Source of the DNA: Leptodontidium sp. MPI-SDFR-AT-0119
Lineage: Eukaryota > Ascomycota > Leotiomycetes > Helotiales > Leptodontidiaceae
Reading direction: 5' to 3'
DNA: 64,000 nucleotides
Assembly: GCA_020726505.1 (NCBI GenBank)
Contig: JAHLEZ010000001.1
Coordinates: 5,022,001-5,086,000, forward strand
Shown here: positions 20,980 through 34,174 of the stretch, piece after piece
Numbering within the stretch: the first letter of the stretch is position 1
Layout: each line of letters begins with the position of its first letter
Translations under genes and position numbers: made by a program
Notes under the pieces: model-generated
What the model was told of the DNA's origin: nothing
Seen by the model: the letters and a program-made list of their open reading frames with translations, nothing else
The model's database searches: none

Positions 20980-23900
20980 TCAAGGATCCGGATATGTCCT
21001 CAGGAACTTCTCGTACTCCTTGTACGCTTTCACGGTTACCCACGCATCTGGCCCATACGCCTTTGCGAAACCAGCACACGATTCCCTCCACAGCTTCTTA
21101 GCCTGCGAATGATTGCTTACGCTCGAAGCTCGAATAGATTCTGCATACCTTCCCTTAGCTTTGAGCGTCTCCGGATGCAAGTCACCTAGGTTTCGCTGGT
21201 ACGATTTATAGATCTGGCGATACATGGTTTCAGCTTCTGCTTTCGACGAGCCACCTCTCTCGTTCTTGAGAAGTGCTAGGTTGGTTGCGCATTGTAGTGT
21301 GCTCCGATGTTCGGGTCCAAATATCCAAGAGAGACCTTCAAGTGCTTGTTTGTGAAGACTTTCGATTGTATCGAGGGTTTGAACTCTCTCGGATTGATAC
21401 CTGGGAAGCTGCGCGCGCATGATTTCTCCTTTCCAGGTCATGCTCATGTAAACATCTGGGTGATCGTCGCCTAGGAGAGCTTTCCTTGCTGTAAGTGCGA
21501 GGTCGATCTTCTGTAGTGCTGGGAGATGTTGTTTGAGACCGGACAGAACTATGGCGCGATGATGGAGACTGGTGAGCTGATCAGGATGGAAATCATTCTC
21601 TGCGAGAGTGCCGTTGGTCAAAACGGCTGTTCGGTCAGTGAATACAGTTTCACTCAAGACATCTGCAGATTTGCACCCTTCCTTCAGTCGAAAGACTTCG
21701 GCTAATTGATGCTTGCTCGTCAGCGTGTCAGGGTGTGTGGATGCTTCGAGCCACGGTCCTTGCTCTCTAGCATTCAGTGCTGCTTGATTCATTTGCTCAG
21801 CCATTTCGTAGTTCCCGCGCGCGAACATGATGAGTGCAAGTTCGCTTCTGCAGGAGATGACGAGAGGGTGTGAGCTTGACAAGACGGAACTGAGGCGATC
21901 CATACAGCCCAGAACAAGTGTTTCCGCTTCGTCGAAGTCGTTTGTAGATACCTGGAGGTCAAAGATTAGCACGGGTCTAGGTTTAAGTCTTCGGGACAAA
22001 GAGGGAAGATTAGTTTACTTACTGCCTTGCATCGAAGAATGCTTGCTTTCACAAATCTACTGTGCAACGTCTCCGGGTGATCTACCCCAAGAATACTTTC
22101 CCTGCCTACCAAAGCACCCTGAATATACCGAAGAGCTTCAGAAATCTGGCCATCTCTCTTCAGTATCTCAGCCAAGTTGTGACAGCTGGTAAGTGTATCC
22201 GGGTAAGAACTTCCGAGACTTGTTTTTCTTTCCGCAAGCGCTTTTCGACATTCAGAAGCAGCATCTCGAAAACGTCCTTTGTACATCAACGCCATTCCGA
22301 GATCATCCATGGACAGTGATATAGAAGTTTCGGACTCGTCAGATGTCTCTGCTGATAGAAGGACTTGACGAAACATCTCGATGGCGGAGTCGTATTGATT
22401 TGCGCAATCTGCTTGCTCAAGCTTCGCTTGCATTCTCTTCTTCCACAGGACCCCGGGTCCCTTCTCTGGTGAAGTTCTCTGGAGTATTTCATGCATGTCG
22501 CGATACTTGGCGAGAGAAAACAACAGCGCTACATGTTCTTGGACGATGGCAAGTTGTTCCGGAGGTGTGGGGTCAGGAAGTGTATGTCTGGCGAGTTCAA
22601 TCATTTTCAAAGCCTCCACATACATGCCCTTGCGCTTGAAATATGTAGATTCGCGGTGATAGATGGTAGCCACAGCAGCTTTCAGAGAGTCGTTATGTAG
22701 ACTGTAGCCACCGATCAAGTGCGCAAAGCATTGCTTCCACCACGCTCTGCTGTCTTGGTTGGAGTCCGGATACTCTCTGGAGAAGGCCAGGACAATATCC
22801 TCGTACCACTTGCGCTCCTCCATGATATCATCTTCGGTTTCCGTCGATTCGCCAACACCTAGAGAATTTCGGATTGCAAGGTAGACCAGAGGATGAAATG
22901 TGTATGTCTGGTTGGTTACGTCCTCTGTAACCAGGAAGTGGCCCCTGAGCAAGACCATGGTTATGACCATATCCAAGGGATCAGCAGAAGAAAATATCTT
23001 CCAGGGTACTGAATCGCCACCTAGAAAATAGAGCTGATACAGAAAACGACTGAACTTGTGATATGTCTTCCGAAACTTCCTGACATCGAAGACACCTCTT
23101 CCAATGACGGAAAGACTGTGTTCGGGACTAGAAACGGGTTCCAGCTTGCCCAACATGCGAAGCTTGAATTGATCTGCTCGTTGGTACATGTCGAGAAATT
23201 GCGACACCTTCATTCCAGTGCGACTGATAACTTCTGCTGCTTGGATGATAGCGCGGGGAAGATATGCCATCAACGCCACCACCTCCTGAATTTGAGTCTC
23301 GGTCGCAGTTGATGCATCGGGACTGAGGTGATTGCGGAATAAGGTGACAGACGCTTCCACTTCCAAGTCGCCGATTTCACATATCCCATGAGATCCCGTC
23401 AATTCACTGGCATTCTGGGAGCTTCTCGCCAGAAGAATGATGGTGCCTTCGAAAGAGTGAAGTGAGTCGATCAGTCGTTCGGAATTGGCATTCGATTGAA
23501 GCAACACCTCGAAATCATCCCCTGTATCCAAGACAAGCATGCCATCAGAACCACATTCAGACTTCAGGCATTCATCTAACTGTGATCCTGGTACACTTTC
23601 GTCGGTAGATTTCAGATCATCCGGACCGAACCAAAAGACTGGAGTTGTAGGGGAAATGTGGCGCACTCTATGCACAAATTCTATGGCAAGTTCTGTCTTC
23701 CTACGGAACGTCAGTCCTGTATTCTATTCAAATAAGTCAAAAAGTTGGGGGGGAAACGTACCCAACACCACCAAGTCCAACAATTGCAATCCGCGCCTGA
23801 GATATTTGGCCAGGATTCCACATCCCGAACAACTGACTTAGGGCCGAAATCCGACCAACAAAGTCAGGATTACGCGGATGCGGCACCTTGAAGACAGGTG

Positions 23901-24255
23901 GAGAAGGTGAAGCGACTATATCTTGCACCACAGGTGCCTCATTCAAATCTCCAGAAGTAAACTCCTCGGCTGTTGAATTTTGGACATGATTAACCAAGTT
24001 CTTCGTCACAGTATCGAAAGTCGTGAGGAGGATTTGAGATAGTGACTCTGAAAGCTGTTCCATTGAACGAGATTCTAGTGCCCGAACCCCAGTAACAGGC
24101 TCCACCACTGCCTCAAGTACTATCTCTTCTACAAGCTCGGCGTCCTGAGGGGGATCTTGGGGGGATTCGGCAATAGATTCAACAGAATGTTCGTCTTTCG
24201 TCTCGAGATGGATTTTGGATTCGATAATAGTCTCGGTGATAGTTTCGGTAGACAT
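20980..24255 (-). CDS. NB-ARC/TPR STAND protein (fungal NLR-like)
   Basis: Exons 24255-23762, 23700-22023 and 21951-20980 give 1047 residues. The first intron interrupts the P-loop; splicing restores GLGGVGKTE (160-168) with K166. The NB-ARC entry motif RNPDFVGR is at 128-135. A Walker-B-like segment MLVLDTGDD, an RNBS-B-like segment IILLARSS and a GLPLA-like YLPRAI follow. From about residue 520 the protein consists of kinesin-light-chain-type TPR repeats (AECRKALAERKTSLG, TLTSCHNLAEILKRDG, ALIMFARGNYEMAEQM). The first ~125 residues are acidic and match no domain I know. Such ATPases are molecular switches; fungal members include heterokaryon-incompatibility and defence-like proteins. Cytosolic location is expected. 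Confidence 0.88.
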
Positions 24256-25212
24256 TGTGGCAAATCTTGAAAGTTGATGAAGGATCCATGCTGATTCTGG
24301 CAGGTCGGTCGAATATAACCATATCGAAACCGTCTAGCACCATCATCCATGCCTTCAGGGCGAGACATCGCCACCGTCGACTCGGACGCACGCAAATATG
24401 AGTCGAACTTCCCTTTTCGTGTGTCACATAAGACACGAACGAGATATATATAAAACTAGTGACATTGGCCTGGAAATCATACTTGTTACACAGATGATGA
24501 GGATTTTCCGAGACCGAGTAACGTGGGAAGTCACGAGGAATAGAGTTTGGCGACGTGCATGGAGTTGTTTCGATGTTGTGATAGATGGCGTATTATCGTG
24601 AATTACGAGGCGATGTTATGAGGCGATGTTGTCGTATCGTTTGGATGGGGTGGGTGGCTATTGACCTGCCCTGGTGGATGTGTTGTCAGGTTGCTGAGGT
24701 TGGGCATCAAGGGATTTTCAGGCCCAAGAGACATGCTCTCCTACGCGAACACGTGAGTCGCGTTCAGTTGATATGGGTACCGTACTCGGTGCTGCGGATG
24801 AACGTCTGAGCTGGTGGAAGCTGATGGAAGCTGATCAGAGTGGCTTTTAATCTGGTAACTTATTTGAGAATGAAGCCGACTTGACTATGCTTCAGCAGCC
24901 ACGAGTTACAAGAAGTGGTTATTAAGAAATTACTCGGTAACAATTTCCTATTGATTGAAAAGAAAACAATCTCATCATATCGTATTCCCAACCAAAGAGG
25001 GGATAGGATAAAAGCACATAAGCAATGATTGAGAGTCTTGTAACAATCGTCATCATCCATCCAGAAACCTCGTCATCACCCAGAGAAGAAGAAGGCTGCC
25101 TAAGGAATGGAAACAATACATTCGCCATCATCAAGCGATCAAGACGCACTCCTCCCGACGTTGTTTTCAAATTTCCCACTCTCACTTTTTTGTTTACTTC
25201 AAGGAAAGGTGT
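24256..25212. other. intergenic, no gene seen
   Basis: 957 bp between the NB-ARC gene start and the alcohol oxidase end, both on the minus strand. Promoter of the former and 3' UTR of the latter are expected; no other feature supported. Confidence 0.5.
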
Positions 25213-27757
25213 TTAGAGTCTCGAGGAAGCAATGCCGGACAACTCGCCGGGGGCGTGGTAGTTAGGTACCTTCATCTCGAGGGCCTTGCCACTGTATCCG
25301 AGATCCTCGGCAGTGAGCATGGCGCACTTCTCGCCGATGAGGAGGGCAGTGGAATCTGTTTCTATTAGTAAAAGGTTGGTTCAAGAGGGAAGGGGTAACA
25401 TACAGGTGTTGCATCCGACATTGTCGGGGCAGATGGAGAGATCGGCAACCTTGAGATTCTTGACGCCGTGGACGTTCAAGCGCTCATCCAAGACACCATG
25501 CTTGACGATGCTGTTGCCCTCCTTGGGAGCCATCGAGCACGTCTATATGATCATCAGCGATTTGTTCAGGAGAGAGTAGATGCTAGTGTGACTTACACCA
25601 AGGGAGTGCCAGGTAGTTTCAACGTGACGCTTAACCCACTCCTCAACATGGGCAATATCTTCCTTGGTGTACTTGAGATCCTCGTACACGTGTTGGGAGT
25701 TGCTATTGAGGAGGCTGGGATTGGGTGCCTTGCCGGATTCAATTGGCATCGACCAGGAGCCGTGTTGAATACCGGCAGTGAGATTGCCGGGGAGGGCGTA
25801 GGACTTGGTGGTGAGGAGGTCCATGTCCTTGGCACGAGCTGGAGAATCGAAAGCGTAGAATGGATGCATGTTTTGAACTTCACCAGCATATGCCTCCATG
25901 CGGCGGGCAGTCTCTCCTACATCGATATTAGATCATGTTAAGATAGGTAGATAGAGGGAACGCACTTGATTTGATGTATCCCCAGACCATAGGAGCCATG
26001 TCACGCTCATCGTTCATGAAGCCAGCATCAAAGTCAGGTGCTTCATATGGGTCAGGAGAAACAATATGAGTTTCTCCACGACTGAAAGGATATTCAAGGA
26101 AGTGGAACATTGTAAAGAAGTTGCCAGGAGGCATCAACATGTGGTCACCAAACCAACTTTATAATAATTAGCAACATAAATAATAAACAAAAACGAATTG
26201 TCACGTGGTATGTGATATGTGACACAGGGATGTACATACCCAGCAATGACCGAGTAATGCATGACCGGCTTGTCGGGCTTGTTCTTGAAGTAGCTGTCCC
26301 AGCCACTGCGGAAGTGTGGCGTTGGCCATGTGTCCATCTCGTTGAGCTCCTCTTCAGTAGGGCGAACCTTGACACCAGCATCGATGCCGTTGGTAGCAAG
26401 TGGACCGGTACCCTTGATGTTCCATTCGTCGAAGACTCTCTTCTGGACGTCTGGATCACCACGGACGAAGTCATCGAAACTCTCGGTACCTAGTATGATT
26501 AACTTCCAAGGCTCATTGTCGGGGGTAGGTGTTGTGAGGACATACCAGGCTTAGCACGGTAAACGGAGAAAGTCAAGTAATGGTCCTGGAAGTTCAAGCC
26601 GACACCTGGGAGGTCGACGATGGGCTTGACGCCAGCCTTCTTCAACTTCTTGGCATCGCCGATACCAGATCGCTGAAGGATCAATGGCGAGGAAAGGGTG
26701 CCGCCAGATACGATGATCTGCTTGCGGGCACGGAAAGTGCGGGATTGTTGCTGCTTGGAGGAACTCGTATCAATACAGTTGGTCAGGGGAACTCTTAGAA
26801 CTTACGGATGGGTGAAGGGGCTTTGTGGGGACGGTCCGAACTCCGACTGCCACACCATTCTCCATGATGACCTTATCGACCTTGGTGTTGCATTGGAGGT
26901 GGAGGTTCTGGTGAACAGATCGAGTGCTGTGGATGTATGCGTGAGCAGAGTCACTTCGACGACCGGTCTGCCAAATATGTTAGCGAGTAAATAAACAAAG
27001 TTGCAGGTAGTTACTGACGTCTCGGTTAATCCACTTCAGCCAGTGCTCGGCACCATGGCCCGTAACGAGATCTTGAAGATCATCAGTAGTTGGGATACCT
27101 TGACTCTCAGCGGCTCTGAGGAAGTCTTGCATAACAGGGTATGTGTAGTTTCCGAAGGAGACCTTGATTGGGCCCTCGAAGCCGTGAATATCCCTGCATC
27201 TCGTGTCAGCACTGGCAGGTGGCCTAGGTGATGAACGTTTTACCTATTGTTGGAGGCACGTTGATACGTCTCATGCTTCCTCATGAGGGGAATAAGCTCC
27301 TTTGTGGTCCAGCCCTTTGCTTGGAAGTCATCGTAATCCGAAGCAGATGCCCTAGTGTACATCATGAAGTTGATGGAAGATCCTCCACCCAAGATGTGAG
27401 CACAGGGAACAACAGCCTTGCGGCCACCAAGCCATTCTGATGGTCGTGAGTAGTAGAAGGAGGCAGTCTTGCTGTCCAACTTCATGTTACGGGGGTCTAG
27501 AGATGTCAGTTGACAACTGGGATGATAGCTTGCTGAAGCTTACAGATTCCAGGACGAAAGACCCATGGGTTGTTCAAGTTACTCTCTCCTCCTTCGATCA
27601 AGAGAACTTGAAGGTTGTGATCGAGATTGGCCAAACTGAATATAGTCAGTGTCTGCTGGTTCATACTCTAGACCAGAGAAACAAACCGGCCAGCTACAAC
27701 ACATCCACAACTACCTCCACCACACACGATGATATCAACCTCATCAGGGACCGTCAT
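25213..27757 (-). CDS. alcohol (methanol) oxidase, GMC family, peroxisomal
   Basis: Eleven exons: 27757-27687, 27635-27544, 27496-27244, 27193-27019, 26967-26806, 26750-26546, 26489-26240, 26156-25966, 25916-25597, 25542-25404, 25355-25213. They give 666 residues, the usual length of fungal alcohol oxidase. The FAD-binding motif GGGSCGCVVAGRLAN opens the protein, and GMC signatures follow (AHILGGGSSINFMMY, VSGGTLSSPLILQRSGIG). The active-site pair is H570 (TTWHSLGTCS) and N618 (DNVGCNTYST). The protein ends in SRL, a PTS1. The enzyme oxidises methanol or other short primary alcohols to the aldehyde with release of hydrogen peroxide in peroxisomes. The start of exon 6 is a tandem AAG/CAG acceptor, so it could begin at 26753 with one more residue. 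No other methanol-pathway gene is near. Confidence 0.95.
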
Positions 27758-30700
27758 GATGTACTCAATAGAAAGATATTTTCAATATGATGTGATTTTG
27801 ATGCTGTTTGTCCAGGCTCGATGAGAAAGGACAGCCAATGCCTTTAAAAACTTCTGAGAACACCGCTGGAAATGTCTCCTTTTTGACTTCCCCTGCTCCC
27901 CCTCAACCCCGCACGAGAGATTTGTCTAGGCAAGCTGGCTAATACGACCTGAACGGTCTCTGACGCGTGTTACATCCGCTTCATTCCCATTCATGAAACC
28001 CAATTGGATTCCAATCTCATCCCAACTGCATGCTTGCGTCGAGAAAACGCAACAGCTGGAGCTATTCCCGACAATTGTGAAGGGAGCTACCCCTCACTTG
28101 GTGAGACTTGGTCCCTTGGACGAGCTTCACGAAGCAGGATTGACGTATGGGAACCTTGTCTATCCTCCCCGTAAGCTCGGTGTGAGGAGAATTCGTGGTG
28201 ATATCTCGGTGTTCAGGGTTCAATCTGATATTGAATTGAAAGCCATGCGTGCATCAGCGGCTCGAATGGCCTGGTATTTTTGCAGCTACCCCCACAAGCT
28301 ACCCCGCAGCTAAGAATGATGTGGGTCTATTCTTCAACCTTGTCGAGAATTGATAACGGGAAATCCGTCGTTGAAAAGGGGACCGAAGAGTGTTGATGGG
28401 GGCAAAGGACAATATGTTTTTCCCGCGTTGAAGGTGTTGGCTCGGCTATCGAATTCTCACATCAGCCTCACCAAATCAAGTGACATGAATGAAAGTTTAT
28501 GAAACTAATGAGCGATTAAGAAAGAAGTAACATCCATGAAGTCGTCAGCCTCTCGACAACGAACTCGCCTCGTACTACCGAACTATCCGGATGTTCTGCA
28601 CTGCCTGGCCCTTTCAGCGATCCATGCAAACCCCGCAGATCAGCAGTTGGATGCAAGCATCAGGCAGCCAGTTACAAGGTATTTATTTTGCTTCGCTGAG
28701 CATGAAATAAACGGGGCTTTAGTATCGTGCAGGAAGAACAACAGGTATCGAATGCGAGGTTCTCTGGGCATTCCATGTCCCTAAGAGGATGTTGGTCGAG
28801 GGAGGAGGAAGAGGATGGGTTGACGTTGGGGGCTTAGCGACTGCAGGGTATTAGCGCCTCTCCGCACAGTGCAGTATTGCACTTGGCGGATAAAGTTTCC
28901 ACCAGTTGTTTCTAATTCTCCTTGTTGCGGGGATCCCGCATATCCGCATGGCTTCGAGCCAGTTCCTATGGTTGTCAATGGACGAATTGACGTGTGGGGC
29001 TTTCAGAGGCGTGGGGCCGACAAGGTCTATGAAAAGGTATGAAGCCACTTCTGCATATCAACATGCAGGCATCATCGAGGAAGGGTTCTTCCATGTGCTC
29101 TGTAAACAGTGCTATTGGAAGAACAGCTCTATGCAGCTCCAGGACGGCAAGGGAGTGGCTTTCGGGCTTGTGGAAGGGGCGTCTTGGAAGTTCCAGCCCC
29201 GCTTCGGAAGTGTCCTCTATGGATGGAAACAGGACTTGTGTTTTCCCCTCAGGTGAAGCAGGTATGCGGCGAGGGAGCTATGAGCAGGACCACCAAAGCT
29301 ACCTAGGTAATAATCGATGGTGGCCCTTGATAGATGAACTCTTCCCGGAGGCAGGAGGTTGGTCCGGGGTCCGTCATCCTTTAAAAACAGCGCTTCCGTA
29401 TCAACGGCCGCCAATTTCGAGGGGTGCATAGTCTTCAGACCAGCCGCTCTAAGCCGAAGATTGTCTTGAGAAAGAAGAAAGATGCATGCCCTCTTGGCTT
29501 TTGACTTGGATGTTTCGAAAGAGCTCTTATTCCTGCCACCCGTCGCCGCCACTAGCCTTGCCATTCCATCACTGCTATTGATTCGTTCCAGCTGGAGGGA
29601 GCTTGACAAGTGGCCCAAAAAAGGGTAGCACATGAATGATGCTACTTGGAGCTATCCACTACCGGTATGGATTTAGCTCATGGGATCGTCAGCCAATTCT
29701 TGACCCCCGAACAAGAGGCAGGCGGAAACCTTGGACTGCTTTCACCGTTTCCAAGTTGTCAATATTTCCTATTGAAGTGGCGATAAATACATATTTGAAA
29801 GGTAGGCGTTCAACGAGTGTGAGGTTCTGGCAGAGCTTCCCAAAGTGGGTGTCGATGCTCGTGAAATAACCCGACGACAATCTAATTTCCAGTAATCTGA
29901 GGACAAACTTTATAGACCTGCATGGCAGAAAGAGTTCGGACGAGGCTCGGGGTTGTATTTGGGAAGCTTCCTACCAAAGCTAGCCGTAGACCTAACCAAG
30001 ACATCAAAAGCTGCCTGGTGTGAAAGACGAACAGGGTAGCATGAAACTACTGATGAAATGCATCTGCAGTAGCTGCGAAGTCTTCATACTAGAATAATAG
30101 TTTGCATTGAGAAGTGGACGATCAAAACATAAAAGACGAGGCTAGATGAAAGATCCTGAGTTCGCTTCTAGACTTCCAGAGAGGACTCGATGGATGTTGT
30201 CCAGATAGCGCAAGGAACACAATTGGTCCATGATTTCCCAAAGAGGGTGCCTTGGATCCCAGCGGAAGCACCACAAACTTGTAATCGGGAGATCCATACC
30301 CGATCTCCAACTTAGGCTTTGACTTCCCCAGTCAACTTCGGTGCCAGATATGCATGCCAGACGTAGTACGATTGAAGTATGCACTGCACTTTACTGCTTA
30401 CTGACGCGGGGGATGGGAACTTCCCTTATTCCGGCTATGAGCAAAGCTGGAGAAGCTATGGGGTAAAAAGAGAAAAGCTTCTCGTAGGTCTGGGGATAGG
30501 AAATTCGCAGCAAATGGACCACACTCTGGAGGATAAGTAGACCCGAGGTTCTGTTCTAGACGCCTTAACTTCAGATCCCTGAGGTTATACCAGCGAAGCC
30601 GTAAAAGTCTTCGCGAATCTTTGAAGTATGCGAAATCAAGGATGTCATCGTAATCGGAATGGAAGCTCTTGAACATCGATACCCAACGGATCTTCTCCCC

Positions 30701-31747
30701 TTCCCGGCTCCGTGCGGAGTCGAGGAGACATCCTCCGCAAGTACGCAGTCTCCTAGTTCAACTTAGAAGCTCATGGCTTTTGGTGACAGCAATCCCAAGT
30801 CCAAGCAGTCCCAAGAGAAACACGCAGGAACGTAGATTCAACAGGGTACATGGATCCACCACAAGCTTTGCAGCGAGACAGCGAGAAATAAGGTGGAAAG
30901 TCGGCATTATCCCTCGCGGATTTCCCGGGAACCATAATTAAATGTCTTACAAGTAGATTTGTGATGAGGTTGCACTGCGCTATTGTGCTGTAGATACGTT
31001 ATGGCGGTGTCCGAAGTTTCTTGCTCGGCCGAAGTTTCCTCGCATCCGATGAAGTGAACGAACTCTGGTTTCTGATTCTGTCTGTCTTTGCCCTCTTAGC
31101 CTTGGGTTCGAAATAGTGGTTGACCGGTGTAATGTTGATCTTGGTTTCTTCCCCATCCCAATCCAGATGAGTGTGCATCACGGTTCGTAGCGGGGCATTT
31201 CGTTCCTACTCTCAGCTGCAACACTCTTGAGTAGACATTCCTTTCGCATACTCTCTCTTTGGGTCGCTTCGAAACTCGATAGTTGTCCAGGTTATCCAAA
31301 TCTTCGTTGTCGCATTTTCGTTGTTCTCTTTTCGTTGAGGAAGTAGGAGCTGTGGGAAGGAGGGATGTATTTATCTCAAGTTTCAGATCACTCATCAAAT
31401 CCCACCCGGGAATTTACGGAAGACGTGATTGACATGTGACCGGCTAGAGAAATCGTTGACGTCTATTTTCCTTGAACATTTTGATAACTTACCATCTAGA
31501 TTAACTTTCGTTGCTATTCTTTAGCTAGTTAAATATAAATATATATCGTTAACCTTTGAGATGCATTCAAAGACATCTTGCGAGCTGCTGCAGAGCGTTA
31601 AGTGAAAAAATTAAGTAAGCGAAAAAGACCTTTAACCGCTGCCAATGCATGACTGGAGCAAAGTATAAGATCACTGCCGTGGGGGGGGGGGGGAAAGATA
31701 TCGGAGTAATCTTTCAGAGCTAATATAAATCGAATAAGACCCATCCA
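27758..31747. other. gene-poor region with decayed coding remnants
   Basis: Almost 4 kb with no intact gene. On the minus strand short open pieces look protein-like but are broken by stops and frame changes. Examples are about 29880-29690 (SIDTHFGKLCQNLTLVERLP) and about 30660-30400 (LRWYNLRDLKLRRLEQNLG). Both recall F-box/leucine-rich fungal proteins like the intact gene downstream. A possible small broken gene at 30999-31398 is listed separately. A run of 13 G lies at 31681-31693. Identity of the remnants is uncertain. Confidence 0.35.
30999..31398 (-). pseudogene. possible small decayed gene
   Basis: Two overlapping frames on this strand both look coding. The first starts with MSDLKLEINTSLL (ATG at 31395 or 31398). 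The second, from about 31181, contains HLDWDGEETKINITPVNHYF followed by a Lys/Arg-rich end. A frame change between them, with no good splice pair, would join them. No family recognised. It could also be a gene with an unseen intron or chance open frames. Confidence 0.25.
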
Positions 31748-31835
31748 GCCCGTTTGGCACAGTGGTAATGCGTCTCACTCGTAACTCGATGTGACGGCAA
31801 TGAGAAGATCCGCGGTTCGATTCCGCGAATGGGCA
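31748..31835 (+). tRNA. tRNA-Thr (anticodon CGT) with 16-nt intron
   Basis: The acceptor stem pairs GCCCGTT with AATGGGC and the discriminator is A. The anticodon stem TCTCA/TGAGA encloses loop CTCGTA-A, with the intron at 31784-31799, one base 3' of the anticodon as is canonical. The T arm pairs CGCGG/CCGCG around TTCGATT. Anticodon CGT (31780-31782) reads ACG threonine codons. Confidence 0.9.
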
Positions 31836-32331
31836 GATGCGATGCGACGTTGTCACCCTTTTGCTATTATGAAAGGTTAAAGGAGATGGATATTTTGAAA
31901 AGGGTTGGAAGTATTTCATACATGGCCTTTTGTACTCTTATATTTTTTTTCTCTTCTCCGTGTGTTTCTTGTAAGAGCTACTCTAGCTTGTGTGCCAGGG
32001 ATTGGTATCGAAAAGTGGGGGTTGCAAACATCCTTTGTTCAAATCCTTGCTTTCTCTCTCTCTCCAAGTTCAAGGATCAAGGATCTCTTGTCGTTGAGAC
32101 ATGATTCTGATCTAGTGTTTATTTTGAGTATCCTCTGATTCCGTCTCGTGTAATCCTTCACCACTTCGGCAACACAAATCCCAAAAGAATTTGAGGATTT
32201 GATTATGTCAGAATATCTTATTCATTTCTCCTTCGCCAATCCAAACACTGATCATTGTCTCGATTTCTCTCTATGGCATTTCAATTGTATATTAAGTGTG
32301 TAGATAGCCTCTAGTGACCTTGCACCCAACC
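31836..32331. other. intergenic, no gene seen
   Basis: It lies between tRNA-Thr and the end of the F-box gene. Pyrimidine-rich and without a supported gene; it includes the F-box 3' UTR. Confidence 0.45.
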
Positions 32332-34174
32332 TCAGAAAGGATCCATCCCAACACCAACCTCCGTCTCAAAACCACCTTGTAACGAGCTTAGTGCGCCATC
32401 ATTCGCCAATCTCCTCACTTTCGCAGTAACCCCATTATTTGAAGGCTCAAAAAATGTATCAGATGACCTCTGCACCTGTACATTTACGAGTCCCAGCCGA
32501 CTTTCAGCATTCTCCTTACAGAAAGCCTCTAAGGTGTCCGTAGCCATCTTCTTGACGCCCTCATGGTCGATTGGAGCCAGATTATAATTAGTATGAGGCA
32601 ACCTGATTCGGATCTGTAGATTCTCAATATTGTAGAAGCTGGAGAGGAGTTCGAAGGGGTTGTTGGACTGCGCTGATTGTTAACCAGTGGTCTAAGGACT
32701 CCGCGGAGGGGAGATCACACACCCAAGCAAGTTCACCCGGACTCCAATACCCAGGAGACTTCAAAAGATCTATCGCAATAGCAAGTTTGACTAATTTCGG
32801 AAGCGATCCCAGCAACTGCTTCAATGGCTCCGCAGTCCACCCAGGAACAGATTTACTCAAACGCTCCGTTGGATTCACATCAAGTGACCTCAAGCTGTGT
32901 CCATGTCTTGCGATACTCGTGCAAAGCCCCGGAAACAACGTCCTCGTCCAGTCCGAAATGACCAATTCCTCCAACTCCTCAATGGAATCAAGAAATCTCG
33001 TAGTCGCGCGAAGTAAAGGTGCAGGATCCTCCTTTATTTCTGGACCCAAGGAAAGGCGGAACTTTAAAATTTTAAGCTGTGGTATATGGCCACGGAAGAT
33101 GACGAAGAAATCATTCGGCCGAGCATTCCATAAATCCAGCTCTACAAGAGCTTTCCAATTCATGGCTGTCTTCCAAGCTATACATTGCGGTTTGCTCAAT
33201 TCGAATCCTGGTGGGTGGTAAATATTGCGATTTTGCGTGAGGCTGGCAATTTCCTTGAGTGTGGGAAACAAATCTTCGCTGCGGAACTGTGTATGAAACG
33301 GGCGATTGTCATCGTTCTTGTAAGGTTCCGCTTTCTGTTGTATGTTCCCAATCATATAGTTACCTCCTGCGATACACCCAAGCTCTAGGATGCGGATGTT
33401 GGGACCGCGTTGGAGGATGTTCTTCAGGACCGGAAACTCAGCAATCTCTTTGCTGGAGTCTGGACCAGCACCCAGTGGGAAACCGGAACCGTTCTGAATA
33501 GCAACGAAATCCAGACAATGAGGTTGGAGTGAGCGACGTAGGTCCAGGTCTACAGCCGTGTTCCAGTAATAGCCCCATGGAGCAGCAGCACCGCGTTTCC
33601 TAGTTCTGATGCTGAGCAGAGCAGAGGGGAAGAGAATGTGGAAGTTGGAGACCACGGGGAGTGGGATCGGCTTCAAACATTCCCATCTAGGTGACGGGCG
33701 TCAGCTCATACATTCTACAGTATCTTGTTTGCTATTCAATGAAGGAACCAAAATGGAGAACAGACCTGAAAACAGACAGCTTTTTCAAACTTCCAATTAA
33801 CCCTTCCAGTTCACTCGCTCCAAATTCACGAGATTCGGGACCAGGCCAGTCCACAACGGTGAGCTCGCGAACAAGAGAACTGAGAGTGTTTCGAGGATCA
33901 GAAAGCCGCTCCAGAAGAAGTTTGTAGGGATACCAAGCTGTAGGCCACCCATCGCGTGGACCACGAAAAGTGATTTTTCGATAGATGAGCGTCTCGGCGA
34001 TGGGTTTCGTGGATCTGATGAACAGGAGATTGTGGAGTGTTCGAGGATTATCATTCTCAACCTGGGGGTGTCAGCAAGATTCCATGTTGTGTTCTTGAGA
34101 TGAGAGAAACGAACGATAGTGAAGATTTGGATGAGCACATCGTCAGGGACAGTTGAGAAGATTTGAAGGGCCAT
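32332..34174 (-). CDS. F-box protein with leucine-rich-like repeats
   Basis: Exons 34174-34115, 34061-33766, 33686-32723 and 32667-32332 give 551 residues. All three introns join without frame loss. The N-terminus reads TVPDDVLIQIFTI, the start of an F-box, and the first intron cuts inside the box. The rest holds degenerate leucine-rich segments (RGPNIRILELGCI, WKALVELDLWN, IPQLKILKFRL, SIEELEELVISDW). F-box proteins bind Skp1 and bring substrates to SCF ubiquitin ligases; no substrate can be named. Helotialean-type genomes carry many such fast-evolving F-box genes. An open in-frame segment near 33350 might contain a further intron but is kept as coding. Confidence 0.75.

Noticed and set aside
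29217..29633. 138-codon open frame on the minus strand
   Set aside because: No recognisable family, surrounded by broken frames; treated as part of the decayed region.
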